In this document: positions 53,480 through 64,000 of the stretch, one piece after another
Numbering within the stretch: position 1 is the first letter of the stretch
How the letters are laid out: each line of letters opens with the position of its first letter
Origin: Brienomyrus brachyistius
Lineage: Eukaryota; Chordata; Actinopteri; Osteoglossiformes; Mormyridae
Length of the DNA: 64,000 bases
Assembly (NCBI RefSeq): GCF_023856365.1
Contig: NC_064534.1
Span: forward strand, 13,412,536 to 13,476,535
Direction: 5' to 3'
Program-made: the position numbers and the translations under genes
Notes under the pieces: generated by a model
Told to the model about the DNA's origin: nothing
Databases searched by the model: none
What the model saw: only the letters and a program-made list of their open reading frames with translations

Positions 53480-53710
53480 GCTCCTTCCGCTATACGTGAG
53501 TTTTTTTCTCCCTCCTTGGAGGTTCTTGGTTCCTCTCCTCCATGTTCCCCTTTACTTTCTTTCTTTAATTTCCCTGTCTTGCCTTTTCCCTGTTTTTGCA
53601 TTATTCCATCGTAATGAAGTCATAAGGTTTTCCAAAACACCCATGCAAAGCACCTTGTGGCGACTCTTTTGTGAAAGGCGCTATATAAAGATATACTGAA
53701 TTGAATTGCA
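53480..53710 (+). mobile_element. LINE (L2-like) 3' end fragment
   Basis: Pyrimidine-rich sequence runs into AAAGGCGCTATATAAAGATA, then ACTGAATTGAATTG. This is the typical 3' tail and short terminal repeat of L2-type fish LINEs and the SINEs that use them. No open frame is preserved. Confidence 0.6.
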
Positions 53711-54919
53711 CTGCAAGCTTTCATGGTGAGCTGCCGACCGCCATCAGACGGGCGACGGCTTCGCTCTCGCTGTGTGCCGAAATGTATCAAAAGCACACAG
53801 AGTCTGTTGTCTGTAGAGTGCAGTTTGTTCATTCCTGGTGTGTCATTCCCCGCATTTCTGTTTTCAGCAACACTCGTTCTGCTTGAGTGAAATATGAACA
53901 ACCCTGAAGCGAGGTTGGGAGCTTCATGACATGCCGGAACATTCTGAAGTTAAGAATCCCTGTCAACATCACCTACGTTGACTGTAACTGACCAAATGTA
54001 CTAAAATTACTGAGACCATCTGCTGTGTGCCGAACACGGCAGGTTTTTCAGATCGGGAGGAATGTCTGAGCGAAAGTTACCATAATGACTCACTTTTATT
54101 TTTGTTGAGTATGACTGTGTCAGCAAAAAATAAAATAAAAAAGAACACTCTCTGGGGACCAAGCCAAGAGCATGAAGATATCTGAGAAACCACCGAGAGG
54201 TAAGGGTCACAAAAGGTCTTCAAAATGTCAAAAAAAAAGGTTGAGGTTCACTAAGTGGGGCTTACCATGTGGCCAAGAGTGCGGTGGCAGGGAGCATGTA
54301 TCTATTGTTGCAGACGAAGACAGCACCTTCAGTGGGAACGACGCCATCTGCAGGGAAATCCTGCAGTGCAGTGTCAGCAGTAGCGGGCCATTAGCAGGCC
54401 ATCTGGGAGACCCCTACTTTACGGGACTTAATTCGGTACAGATGGAACTCAGGTGGATAGATCCAGCACCCACACCACTCACGGGGATGTAATGAACGGT
54501 CAGGCAAGCACTGCCCTTCCGGCCCTGTAAAAACCCATATGACCAGCGAGAAGGGCTGGCTATTCGCTGCTCAGCGGCGAGAGTATCGTATTAGCATTTG
54601 GAGAATGCTACAGGCAGCCTAGTACAGACTTATGAACAGCTAAATTACAGCAGGGTGAACATCTGGGGGCGGGGAGGGGAGCGGGGGGACTGCGCTCTTG
54701 AACCCGGCCAACACTTTAAACAACAAACATTTGGCTTGCTAGCGTTTTCCTGCTCTTGTAGCTAGCGAGGATAACTGAACTCCTTCTACAGCCTTATTTA
54801 TATTCGTCACAGATGCATGTAGGGTAACAAATGAGGAGGGTGCTCTTAAATGCCGATAAAGCTACCAGAATGCGAACATGTCAGCCTTCTGGCCTTCCCC
54901 GGGGACAACGGAGGGCATA

Positions 54920-56370
54920 ACTAAAGGATCATTGTAGGGCACATGCTGGAGGAGAAGGTGAAACAGAAGGAGGTGAAATCCATACAACTGGATGGGCTTT
55001 ATCCAAATATATTTGTAAAGGCAGACGACCCAGGATACGCTTCTCGGTTATAGCGCACCAAATCAGACGGTGGCCTTGCCCTCCCTAATTTTAAGCTCTA
55101 TCATTGAGCATTTCAAATTAGGGTTATGCGCACTTGGACAGACGCTGACAGTGCAGTGCCATGGAGAAGTGCATCCCCCCAGGATTTACCTTTCACAGGG
55201 GTAGGTCATCGTAAATCACGACACAAGCTTGGCAGTATCATTTCATCCACCTTAGCTACATGCCTCAACGCCAATAAAAAGCAATTGGTCATTCAAAGAA
55301 AATCCCTCAACAATCTCCTTTATGGAATAATTTCCACTTTCTGTCACTCTTTATTTGTTTGCCCCCTCTGGTCATTCAAGGGAGTTTTCACATTTTCCAA
55401 TATATTCGATGCGAATGGTGTGCGCACATTCCAGGACATTCAAAAAGAATACAGTCTGCCTGGCTTCTCATTTTTCTTGTACCTCAGGCTACGATCCGCA
55501 GTGAAGGCCTACGGCGTGCCATGGAATTCTGTCTTAAATGATCACCCAGTGTTTAGCTGGATTGATCCAGTCAAGACCTCTAAAGGCGTAGTCACTCCTT
55601 AGCATCCATAAGCCTCTGACGATTCTATCAAAATGGGACTTAGAACTTTCTTGGTTGGGATTCCACCCGGATTGGGAAACAGCGTGGTCGAATCTTCACC
55701 TCACTTCCAAAAACTTTAGTCATGTACTTATTCACTTTAAAATTATCCATCCTTTCTATTGTAACCCTACAAACGGTATGAAACTCCCCATCCATACTGC
55801 AGCATTCGCAACACTGACGCTACCGCTACGTTTCTACATGTTCTGGGACTGTCCAGTGACCCCACATTTGTGGTAGCTTGTCACCGGGATGTTATGTGAT
55901 CTTACAGGACTATAGTTTGGACCTTTGCTTACTATTGCTTAATGAGGACTCAAGGTACCAGTTCTCATTGCGTGATTAAAAAAAAAACTGTTAATGGCAG
56001 GCTTTACAGCTGCTAAGAAAACCACACTACAGCGATGGTGCATCCAGATACAAACCTGAAGAATTCTGGATTGTCTCATTCCATTATATTGTTTGTTTAG
56101 AATGTACGACTGCAAAGATTAATAAGGCAAAGGCAATCACCATAAATACCTGGAGGAACACAGCCGCTGCTCTTAAAGAGCTTCTTTGAATAGCCCAGCT
56201 TATATGAGTTTGCTGCCAATGTGAGTCAAGTGCAAAAAGCTGTTAGATGTCCCCTTTTTCTTTCCTTTCCCTTACTGTTTTCTTTTTGTCAGTTATTCTT
56301 GTGGTATCTCTGTCCTGTATATGCCTTCTGACAAACTGACAATGAAAATATCATCCAAACTGGATGAGCT
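54920..56370 (+). pseudogene. decayed L1/Tx1-like LINE, C-terminal ORF2 part
   Basis: The reading is broken by stops and shifts. SDGGLALPNFKLYH and RVMRTWTDADSAVPW (about 55.06-55.16 kb), KEYSLPGFSFFLYLRLRSAV then KAYGVPW (about 55.45-55.53 kb), and FYMFWDCPVTPHLW (about 55.83-55.88 kb) appear in the order of the L1-clade reverse transcriptase C-terminus. FWDCP is the conserved element of its Cys-containing end. The reverse transcriptase core and endonuclease are absent, so the copy is 5'-truncated. The 3' end is put near TGACAATGAAAATATC at about 56.35 kb. Inactive. Confidence 0.8.
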
Positions 56371-59300
56371 TTTGTCAGACTAAACCGGCGACCGTTCTCA
56401 GAGGCATCGATGGATCATGTCAAAGGGCGAAGGAAACGTCCCGTCCGTGCACGCCGCAGGTATACAGAAGGCTGCTTTATGCAGAGATAAAGCAAACGCT
56501 GAAAATCCTGCAAAAAACCTGTGTATAAGTCAGTATAATCAGCTGCTAGCAGTGTGTGAGTGAGCAGTTTGGGTAGAAAAACAATACTGAGGGGCGAGAG
56601 AGACTCGAATTCTCGGAGTATGTAAAACTGCTCAAGTGTGACTGACTACTGCTTAACCAGCCCCCCCCACCACAAGTTCATAGGGGGGGGGGGGTGTAGA
56701 CCTTTATTTAGAATAAGCAAATAAAGCCCATAGAATCCAGATTCATTGCCATAGCAACAGGTAGTCAACATTTAAGAGCGCAAGTCGCCGTTTCCCCCAC
56801 GGCGGCCGCTGGTGCTGATCTCCCCAAGTGCCTTGCCGAGTGCGCGCAGTCTGAACCGGTGCCCTGCTAGACTCCACGCACCTCGGGAAGCCAGGCATTG
56901 GGGGTGGGGGGGCAAAACGTGGCGCTGAAAAAGCTTACAGGCAAACAGGAGGACAAACGAAAAGGTAGCATGGAGTCAGGGAGATGGGAGGGGGTGCAGG
57001 GTTTGGGCTGCCAGTGGCCTGGCTGCTGTGCATGTCGCAGAGTCCCACTGGCGCCCCGAAAATGGGCTGGCTGCATTCCAGCGGGGCCACTGTCACCAAC
57101 TATGGCAGAGAGATTGACAACCTTTTGAGCGTGCTTACCCACCTACCCACCAGGGTCGGGCAGGGGCAGGGGGGGCATTCCCACATAATACCATGACATT
57201 TTCACGTGGCACACGGTTCTCCCACTGGAGTGGAGAGGTGGCAGCGATATGGTGGGGAGCAGCAAAGCACCATCATCTGCGGTCCTGGACGTCCCCAATG
57301 CGGTGAGCCAGTTAAGACTCGGTCACTTTTCCCTCCTTTCTGGGAAAAGCTGGGGAAATCAGCAGAAAGCATTTAGGCCTAGACTGGCTTATCAATGTAA
57401 ACCAGGTATTACAGAGGGGAAACGACGCCCCCTACAGCTCAAGGTCAGAAGGACATCCTCGCACCCTCTGTCCCAGTGACGCCTGTATCACTTACAGTCG
57501 TACCGACTCATTCATGAAGAAACTGACTGCAGCAGCGGAAGTTCAGCAGCTCTCTCAGGAATAAAACAGAATTGCCCCACGGGGGACTTGATCCGGCATG
57601 TGTTACAAGTGAAGATAGCCAGCAAGCCCGGGTACCTGCCGACCAATGCCTGAACCGAGGACCGTAAGGGAAGACTGGCCTCCTTCCAGAGGGCAGGATT
57701 TTAGAAAACGGTAATGAAGGCTTCGGCCAGTCATGATTCTGGGAGCAGGAAGCTTCCAGCATCTTAACACGCGGCTCACACGGGATGGGGGGGGGGGGGG
57801 GGGGCTCATTTACGAGACGCATCCCACACAGCACTCCAGAGAAACAACCTTTGCATTGTTGCCTCTTACTTTCTTTTGTCTGGAAGAACGTGTGCGGTGG
57901 AAACGCACCAAGCTGGGTCTACAAAGCAGCACAGCCTTTAGATTTCGCCAGAAACGACAGCCAAATGCAACTCCTAGAAGATTAGAGTGATCCAATCCGA
58001 TTTTACATCAAGGATCAACCATTTCCCCCAAATCTTTTACAAGCGTCATTCAGATTAAAAAATGATCATTTACGCAAAGCTTTTTCTGACTGATTGGACA
58101 GTAAACTCATTGCAGGATGTTATTCATTATGGAAATATCAGAGTACACCTGAAGTATTTCAGTAAGTATTCAGACTGATGTATCCTTCATGATTCAATAA
58201 TCACATTTGGTGGAAACATGGCAAGATATAATTACAAAATTAAGGTTAATGATGTATTACGGTCTAAGTATAGCTAATCCAGCATAAGACACACTAAGGA
58301 AGCTTAGAAACTTCCGGAAAAGGCTCAGCAGTAAAAGCATATTTAAGGGCTTGTGCTCGCTGATGGTGTAGCATATGGGGCTGGGGGAGGGCAGTGTTTG
58401 ACTCGAGGACTCATCTTACAAGATGCCACAACCGTACAGTGCCGCAAACGAATGACAGGCATCTGGGCGGGGGGAGGGGGCAGGGGGTTGCCTGAGTTTA
58501 TGCACAAGGGTGCCCCCCAGGAAAGCCAGGAGCCGTCCCTCTCAAAATGGCAAAAGCATGTAAAACTGAAGGAGAGAGCAGAACAGGGAGGAGGATACGA
58601 GCTGGCATCCTGGCCCAGGCCCCCCGTCACTGCAGAGACAGTACCGTCCCCGCAGCACTGACACGTGGAAGAAATTCATGCCCCCACCTGACATCTGCAC
58701 AGCACTGACATGTGAGATGTAATGCCATTCATCTGTCCGGGGGCAATTCCAGGACCTTTTTAAGGTGGCTGGCCATAACAAGGGCTATAATTCATACAGA
58801 GGGGCCAACCTTAACTTCAGCCAATGATAAGTTTTGTATCAGTGAGTGACAGAGAAGGGGGCACCCCAGAGGCCAATCAGCTTTCAGCTGGGACCGGTCC
58901 CCCTGTAGCCCCACCCACATATATACTCCAGCATCCAGACTGGCATCTCCAAATGGAATACCTATACACTACACACCAGCTGACTGCTATAACTAGCTTA
59001 ACGCAGTATCTGAACCTCCTTAAATCAGTATAGTTAAGAGACACTATGATAACTAGTTTCTTGTTGCCGGTAAGGGATAAATATGGCACTGGTCACTGCC
59101 TGCAGCACATGCTCATTGTTAGCCAGTCACTGTGTGTTTTCAGGTTTGCGATGACACACCGAACGCACGGGAAGCAATAATATTATTACTCATTACTCAC
59201 ATTAATCACGATGAGGGTTATTACATTATCGTTGGTTTGCCTGTCTGAGCGTGTGGCCGCACCTGCCCGGCAAGCGGCGGATTGTCTGCCGGTGTCATGA

Positions 59301-61488
59301 ACGTCACCGCGCTAAAGGGAGGGGGGCAGGCGGGGCTGTCACAGCAGATCCCGCCGCATCTGCTGCGACGATGCAGCACCTGAGGAGTCTCCAGGATGGA
59401 ATCCTCCCCCAGGACTCACCTGGTGGGATGCTGGGTGGGGGGGAAGCGGCGGTGCTGATGATTGGTGGGGGGTGGGGTTGCCCACATGCCCACCTACCTC
59501 CTTGCTTGTGTGGGTGAGAGAGAGCGTTCCACTGTCAGCATAGTTTACTCACGACACTCCCCCCTCCTCCCCCAAAACCAGCCTCCTTCCCTCCCTCGCT
59601 CCCTGCAAGCCTACACCTACGGGAGCGAGCACCCACGTCCTTCCGAGGCGGAGACGAGGGCATCGCTTTCTGCCGCTTTAATCGCAGCCGGGGGAGAGAA
59701 AGAAGAGGAGAGAGCGTGACAGATGGCGTTCACAGCTCTATTTCTGAGACTGGACGTTCACCACCGGCACCAGCGCCCCCCCCCGCGCTCAGAGCGAAGC
59801 CCGTGCCAGTCCCCCCCCCCCCCCCCAGTCGCTTTCTGCTGAAAGGGAGCTGATTCCTCACATAGTCATTGTGAATTAGCACGCTGTAGCCCCGCTCGCC
59901 GCGTGCTGCAGAACGACACGTCTCGAACCGTCGGCTCTCAAAAGGACAAGCGACACGTGTTAAGATATTCCAACATGCGGCCGCCGCCGTTCCAGGCAGA
60001 TCCGGAACAACACGGAACATCGATGGTTAACGGTGCTTTGCTGTTGATGAGTGCTATGCCCCCCCCCCCCCCACTTCCACCCGTAGGGACATTTTATTGG
60101 CATTTGTGTAAACGGCATTACACAAGAAATTATTATAGGTGTGCATGTACGGGATAAATTTTACATTTCTGGTCAGTTATTCCAGCAATGCTCAGTAAAA
60201 TCCACGGGTGTTCAGCAAAGTACATGATTTGAATTTCCGCTTTCAAAAAACACAGCCACGAAAAAGCATCATTATGAAGCTCTCCCAACATATAAAAACG
60301 CTTCTCAGGGTCCCCAAGAAATGTTCCCCTTGATTTCTTGGTACCCGCTGACCACGCTATTAATCAACGGTACTTGACGATATGGTATTTCTTTCCCTGG
60401 GCAGCCAAACTGCCGTGATGCAGCTGGTCGACCTCCGACATCCTCACACGCTGCTCTGAAATCAGCCGGATCAATTATTTTGTGCCTAACTGGAGCTCAT
60501 ACGCTCCCATCGTCCGCTAGATGACAGTCCTGGGAGGTCTTCATCGAATCCAGCATTGCCATACTGCAGGACAAGAAGGACAGCAATCAAGCCTTAAAAC
60601 TTTCCCCTTGCCATACAAGCTCTTTCCCTTTCAAAAAAGGCACCTACAATGTTGGTAATCTCTTCAAACCCAGCACATTGTCGCTGGCTCCCATCCATCC
60701 TCTACAGAACCTTGACAAAGTCTTACTGCTTTAATCTCTTGCCATTTCGCTGGAGAATTAAATTCTAAGCACTGATGAGAGAGCGTCGATCAAAGGCACT
60801 CAGGTGGAAACTCATTTCTTTAAATAGTTCCTGGGATCCTCTATCCTGGCACTGGTATCAGCCTCCATATCCTCTCCGTGTTCTCTAATCGTTTTCTGCA
60901 TGCTCTACATGTTTCTACATGAAACACGTTCATTATTCGCATTTTTAACGTTCTAAGACGGCACAGCATTCCTGAGTATTATAAAATGTAAAAACCTGTA
61001 GCTATGTGGCCTCAACCACAACTATACAGAGAAACAGACATCATGCACAGTGTTAATCCATAATGCATGTTAATTAACATAGTAATACGACTTATTAAAA
61101 AACAGACGTACTTTCGGCCAGTCCTCCTTTGTTTTAGAGCCATTCAAAGCATAAAGAAAACCACCTATTCACCTCCGAGTTATCTCTTTGTGCACTGCAT
61201 TTCCATGGCATGATTTCATCGCAAGGTTTCAGTTTACTGTTGCCATGACACTTTCTGTACTTTTGGTTTCATAATAAAGTCAATGATGGAGATGCCTTAT
61301 TTCTCGCATTCTGTTCTATATTTATGCTTCTCCAAAAAGTTCTGTAACCCATGATCTACAGTAGCACTGGACTCTGGAGGAAACCACTGGATGCTAAATA
61401 CAACACAGGAGGCCACCAGTCATCCGTCGTTTTATATTTTGGAAAGTTACCTATAAGACTGCTGTTGCCCTGGGGGTCTGTCTCATCT

Positions 61489-62330
61489 GCAGAACCCAAC
61501 CCAGCCCTCCTGAGTCAGGGTCTCACCTACAGAACCCAACCCAGCCCACCTGAGTCAGGGTCTCACCTACAGAACCCAACTCAGCCCACATGAGTCAGGG
61601 TTTCACCTACAGAACCCAACCCAGCCCACATGAGTCAGAGTCTCACCTAAAGAATATAATCCAGCCCACCTGAGTCAGGGTCTCACCTACAGAACCTAAC
61701 CCAGCCCACATGAGTCAGGGTTTCACCTACAGAACCCAACCCAGCCCACATGAGTCAGGGTTTCACCTACAGAACCCAACCCAGTCCACATGAGTCAGGG
61801 TTTCACCTATAGATCCCAATCCAGCCCACCTGAGTCAGGGTCTCACCTACAGAACCCAACCCAGCCCACATGAGTCAGGGTTTCACCTACAGAACCCAAC
61901 CCAGCCCACCTGAGTCAGAGTCTCACCTAAAGAATATAATCCAGCCCACGTGAGTCAGGGTCTCACCTACAGAACCCAACCCAGCCCACCTGAGTCAGAG
62001 TCTCACCTAAAGAATATAATCCAGCCCACGTGAGTCAGGGTCTCACCTACAGAACCCAACCCAGCCCACATGAGTCAGGGTTTCACCTACAGAACCCAAC
62101 CCAGCCCACCTGGCTCAGAGTCTCACTTACAAAACCCAACCCAACCCACATGAGTAAGGGTCTCACCTACAAAACCCAACTTGACCCACCTGGGGGCAGA
62201 ATCTCACTTTCAGAACCCAACCCAAGTAGGGCCGGTGTTTCTCCAAATTGGCCCACTCAGAAGAAGGGTCTCACCTACAGAACTTTAGCTAGCCCACCCA
62301 CAGGTAGGCTCTCACCCACAGAGTCCATGA
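61489..62330. repeat. 40-bp minisatellite
   Basis: About 20 tandem copies of a 40-base unit, TGAGTCAGGGTCTCACCTAC then AGAACCCAACCCAGCCCACC. A variant unit with CTAAAGAATATAATCCAG recurs at intervals, showing block-wise amplification. Units at the right end are degenerate. Confidence 0.97.
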
Positions 62331-62519
62331 AGATCATCATCGATTAACAAGGGCCCAGAACATTGTGGGGGTGCTGCAGATTCACTCCACTGCTTCATCA
62401 GCCTGAAAAATTAACTCCCCTAACAACCCCCTGAGTCCACTAATGACTTGGGTAAAGGAGAATCATTTTCTAGCACTAATAAACACGCTTAACAGCACAA
62501 ACAGACCAGTTAATAAGAG

Positions 62520-62960
62520 AACTCCGCGCTTCCGCCGCATTGTTAACACGCTGTTTCGGGACCCCCCCCCCCCCCAACATGTACTCCACTCGCTTTGACG
62601 ACTGTATCACTCAAGCTGAGGGCTGCTGATAACTAGACAGTGATGAAACGCTCGGGAGAATACAACGGGTTTTGCGATACAACGGAGAACGTGACAACCA
62701 GCGCGGGCGGCTCAGCGACCGGAGTGCTGCGGTACGCCTCGCTCTCGAGGAGCCGCCGCTTTCACAGCACGAGCCTGGATGCGGCCCCCTTCGCAGAGTA
62801 CGCCGCGTCCGGGGACGCCTTGCATAAGCACTCAATAATGCTAAAGCGCTTCCAAAGGCTCTCTGCGAATCTCTTAGTGGCGGCTGACCAATCTGCCGTG
62901 CCGCGCTAATAAGTGAGGCCTCCGCTCGAGCCAATCTGCCGCATCCTCCGAAACTGACGG
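62520..62960. promoter_or_regulatory. CpG-rich segment with two CCAAT boxes
   Basis: Dense CpGs (for example GCGCGGGCGGCTCAGCGACC and GTACGCCGCGTCCGGGGACG) and two copies of CCAATCTGCCG (about 62.89 and 62.93 kb). It could be the start of an unannotated transcript or a CpG island. The two overlapping open frames on opposite strands resemble no protein I know. Confidence 0.35.
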
Positions 62961-64000
62961 GGAATCAGCCTCCTGACAATGCCCACGACTCCGCTGCGGC
63001 TACATGACGGCTAAAACTGATTCTAAAACAGGTTAAGGGCAGAAGGAAATAGCAGGAGCACCCCCCCGCCCCCAGCCTCCCGTTCCCAAGGTAACAGTCG
63101 GTTAGACCGGGGGCTGACTGACTCATTTGGAGGGAATCCTGGAACAAGGCGGCCCACTCACCCCACCCCCAAGTTCATCAACACAACAAGCAAACAAAGA
63201 GCTGACAAGTCCCCACACGGGCTTCCCACTGCTGGGGGACGCCGTCAAGCCAGAGGCCTCCCTCTCCAGGGTGGGGGGGTGTCACATGGGACATGCCGAG
63301 AGAAGCCCGGAGCCCAGTGACAGCACTTCGTCAGGAGCGTAGCAACAAAAACTGCTTTATTTTGGCCCACTTTCATACCACGGCTTGTCACCTTGTTTTC
63401 TAACCCAGTAGACACCTTCATCCACGACAGTTAGATGTTTCTTCTTCAGCCTCCTTGAGAAAAAGCCACTTAATTCAAGGATACAGCAAGAATACCTGAC
63501 CGCTACATCAAAAACAAGTTGCGCCTGTGATTCCTGAGCCTAAAACGCTTATCAAACACAACGTATACGGTCTTGTCTTTTAACCCAAAACCGAAAACGG
63601 TTTTGAGAAAGAGCACAAGGTGACTGGATCCTGAAAATACCTGGACTCTCTGCATTGAAGAAATGTAAACCCTTACAAAACAGGAAAGCAATCCCACGTC
63701 TGCAAAGGACCATCCTTGTTCAACAAGCTCCTTAAGTACTGCACAACAGATGGGGTGTTTAGCGGCATCAAACTTTGATGTTCGAGTGGCAAACTCTGGC
63801 ATTGAACAGCTACATTTTTAAGATACAACTATAGAACTTACAGAAAAGAAATCGTGTCATGAATCACGAGCGCCATAGGCTGTATGGTAGGAACATCAGC
63901 GCTCAGCAGAGCCGTACATCGACGTACATTAGCACTCGTAGCACAGCCAGCCTGAAGGGCGCCATCGCTGTCTGTTGTGCATAGCGATGCGGGGATCCAG

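Larger units (their letters stand above)
49962..64000 (-). other. pebp4 upstream intron or flank
   Basis: About 14 kb, probably a large intron, since the exon to the right must exist. It contains a CA run (50828-50849), the GAGTGACAG array (51.19-51.83 kb), dispersed repeat copy 2 (about 52.5 kb), SINE and LINE debris (53.0-53.7 and 54.9-56.4 kb), a 40-bp minisatellite (61.49-62.33 kb) and CpG-rich patches at about 59.6-60.0 and 62.5-62.95 kb. Stretches 56.4-59.5 and 60.1-61.4 kb hold nothing recognisable apart from G/C homopolymers. AATAAA on the minus strand at 63357-63362 could end a transcript, but no gene was identified to its right. Confidence 0.5.

Noticed and set aside
57810..57995. 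CRFWRNLKAVLL on the minus strand, considered as the pebp4 FWRHW exon
   Set aside because: The required DPDxP motif is absent upstream and the following residues do not fit.
63503..63802. 99-codon minus-strand frame with AATAAA at 63357-63362 downstream
   Set aside because: No family resemblance and no clear splice or start context; kept only as a note in the flank description.

Overview
The window looks like nuclear DNA of a ray-finned (probably teleost) fish. The reasons are interrupted genes with GT/AG introns, three orthologous vertebrate genes in the order found on human 8p21 (BIN3, EGR3, PEBP4, all on one strand), and a repeat load typical of fish: Tc1/mariner, a tRNA-derived SINE, L1/Tx1-like and L2-like LINE debris, and many microsatellites and minisatellites. 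There are no bacterial features. Most open frames on either strand are chance frames or run through tandem repeats; the only real coding sequence I can support is the short exons listed here.

Layout, reading from the left; all three genes are transcribed leftwards (minus strand). 1-16.87 kb is the 5' part of bin3 (N-BAR domain protein): exon 3 at 1683-1723, exon 2 at 5816-5864, an exon 1 with only 8 coding bases at 16624-16631, and a CpG-rich promoter around it. The 3' exons lie left of the window. Its introns carry a 33-bp minisatellite, a pogo/Tigger-like MITE with a SINE inserted inside it (12-bp target duplication visible), and a young, internally deleted Tc1 transposon. 16.9-23.0 kb is intergenic.

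23.0-30.7 kb is egr3, an immediate-early zinc-finger transcription factor. It is complete: two coding exons (30218-30371 and 25137-26248) join in frame to 421 codons with three C2H2 fingers. A roughly 2.1-kb 3'UTR with two Pumilio-type sites ends at an AATAAA near 23.03 kb. Upstream are a TATA-like box, a perfect CArG box and CRE-like sites at 30.72-30.81 kb, and a second group with two perfect CArG boxes at 32.5-32.6 kb. This agrees with SRF/CREB-driven induction known for EGR genes.

30.8-41 kb is intergenic with one Tc1/mariner-type MITE (33.18-33.71 kb). 41-64 kb holds part of pebp4 (PEBP-family protein): two firm exons at 48929-49045 and 49916-49961 with compatible phases, and one tentative C-terminal exon at 41112-41207. 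The 5' exons, including the ligand-binding DPDxP exon, were not found and probably lie right of the window. The pebp4 introns and flanks hold four large minisatellites (34, 31, about 13 and 40 bp units), a short 20-bp array, and a decayed L1/Tx1-type LINE.

I found no convincing new biological system. The most informative items are the SRE cluster upstream of egr3, the nested transposon insertion, the young deleted Tc1 copy and the conserved three-gene block.
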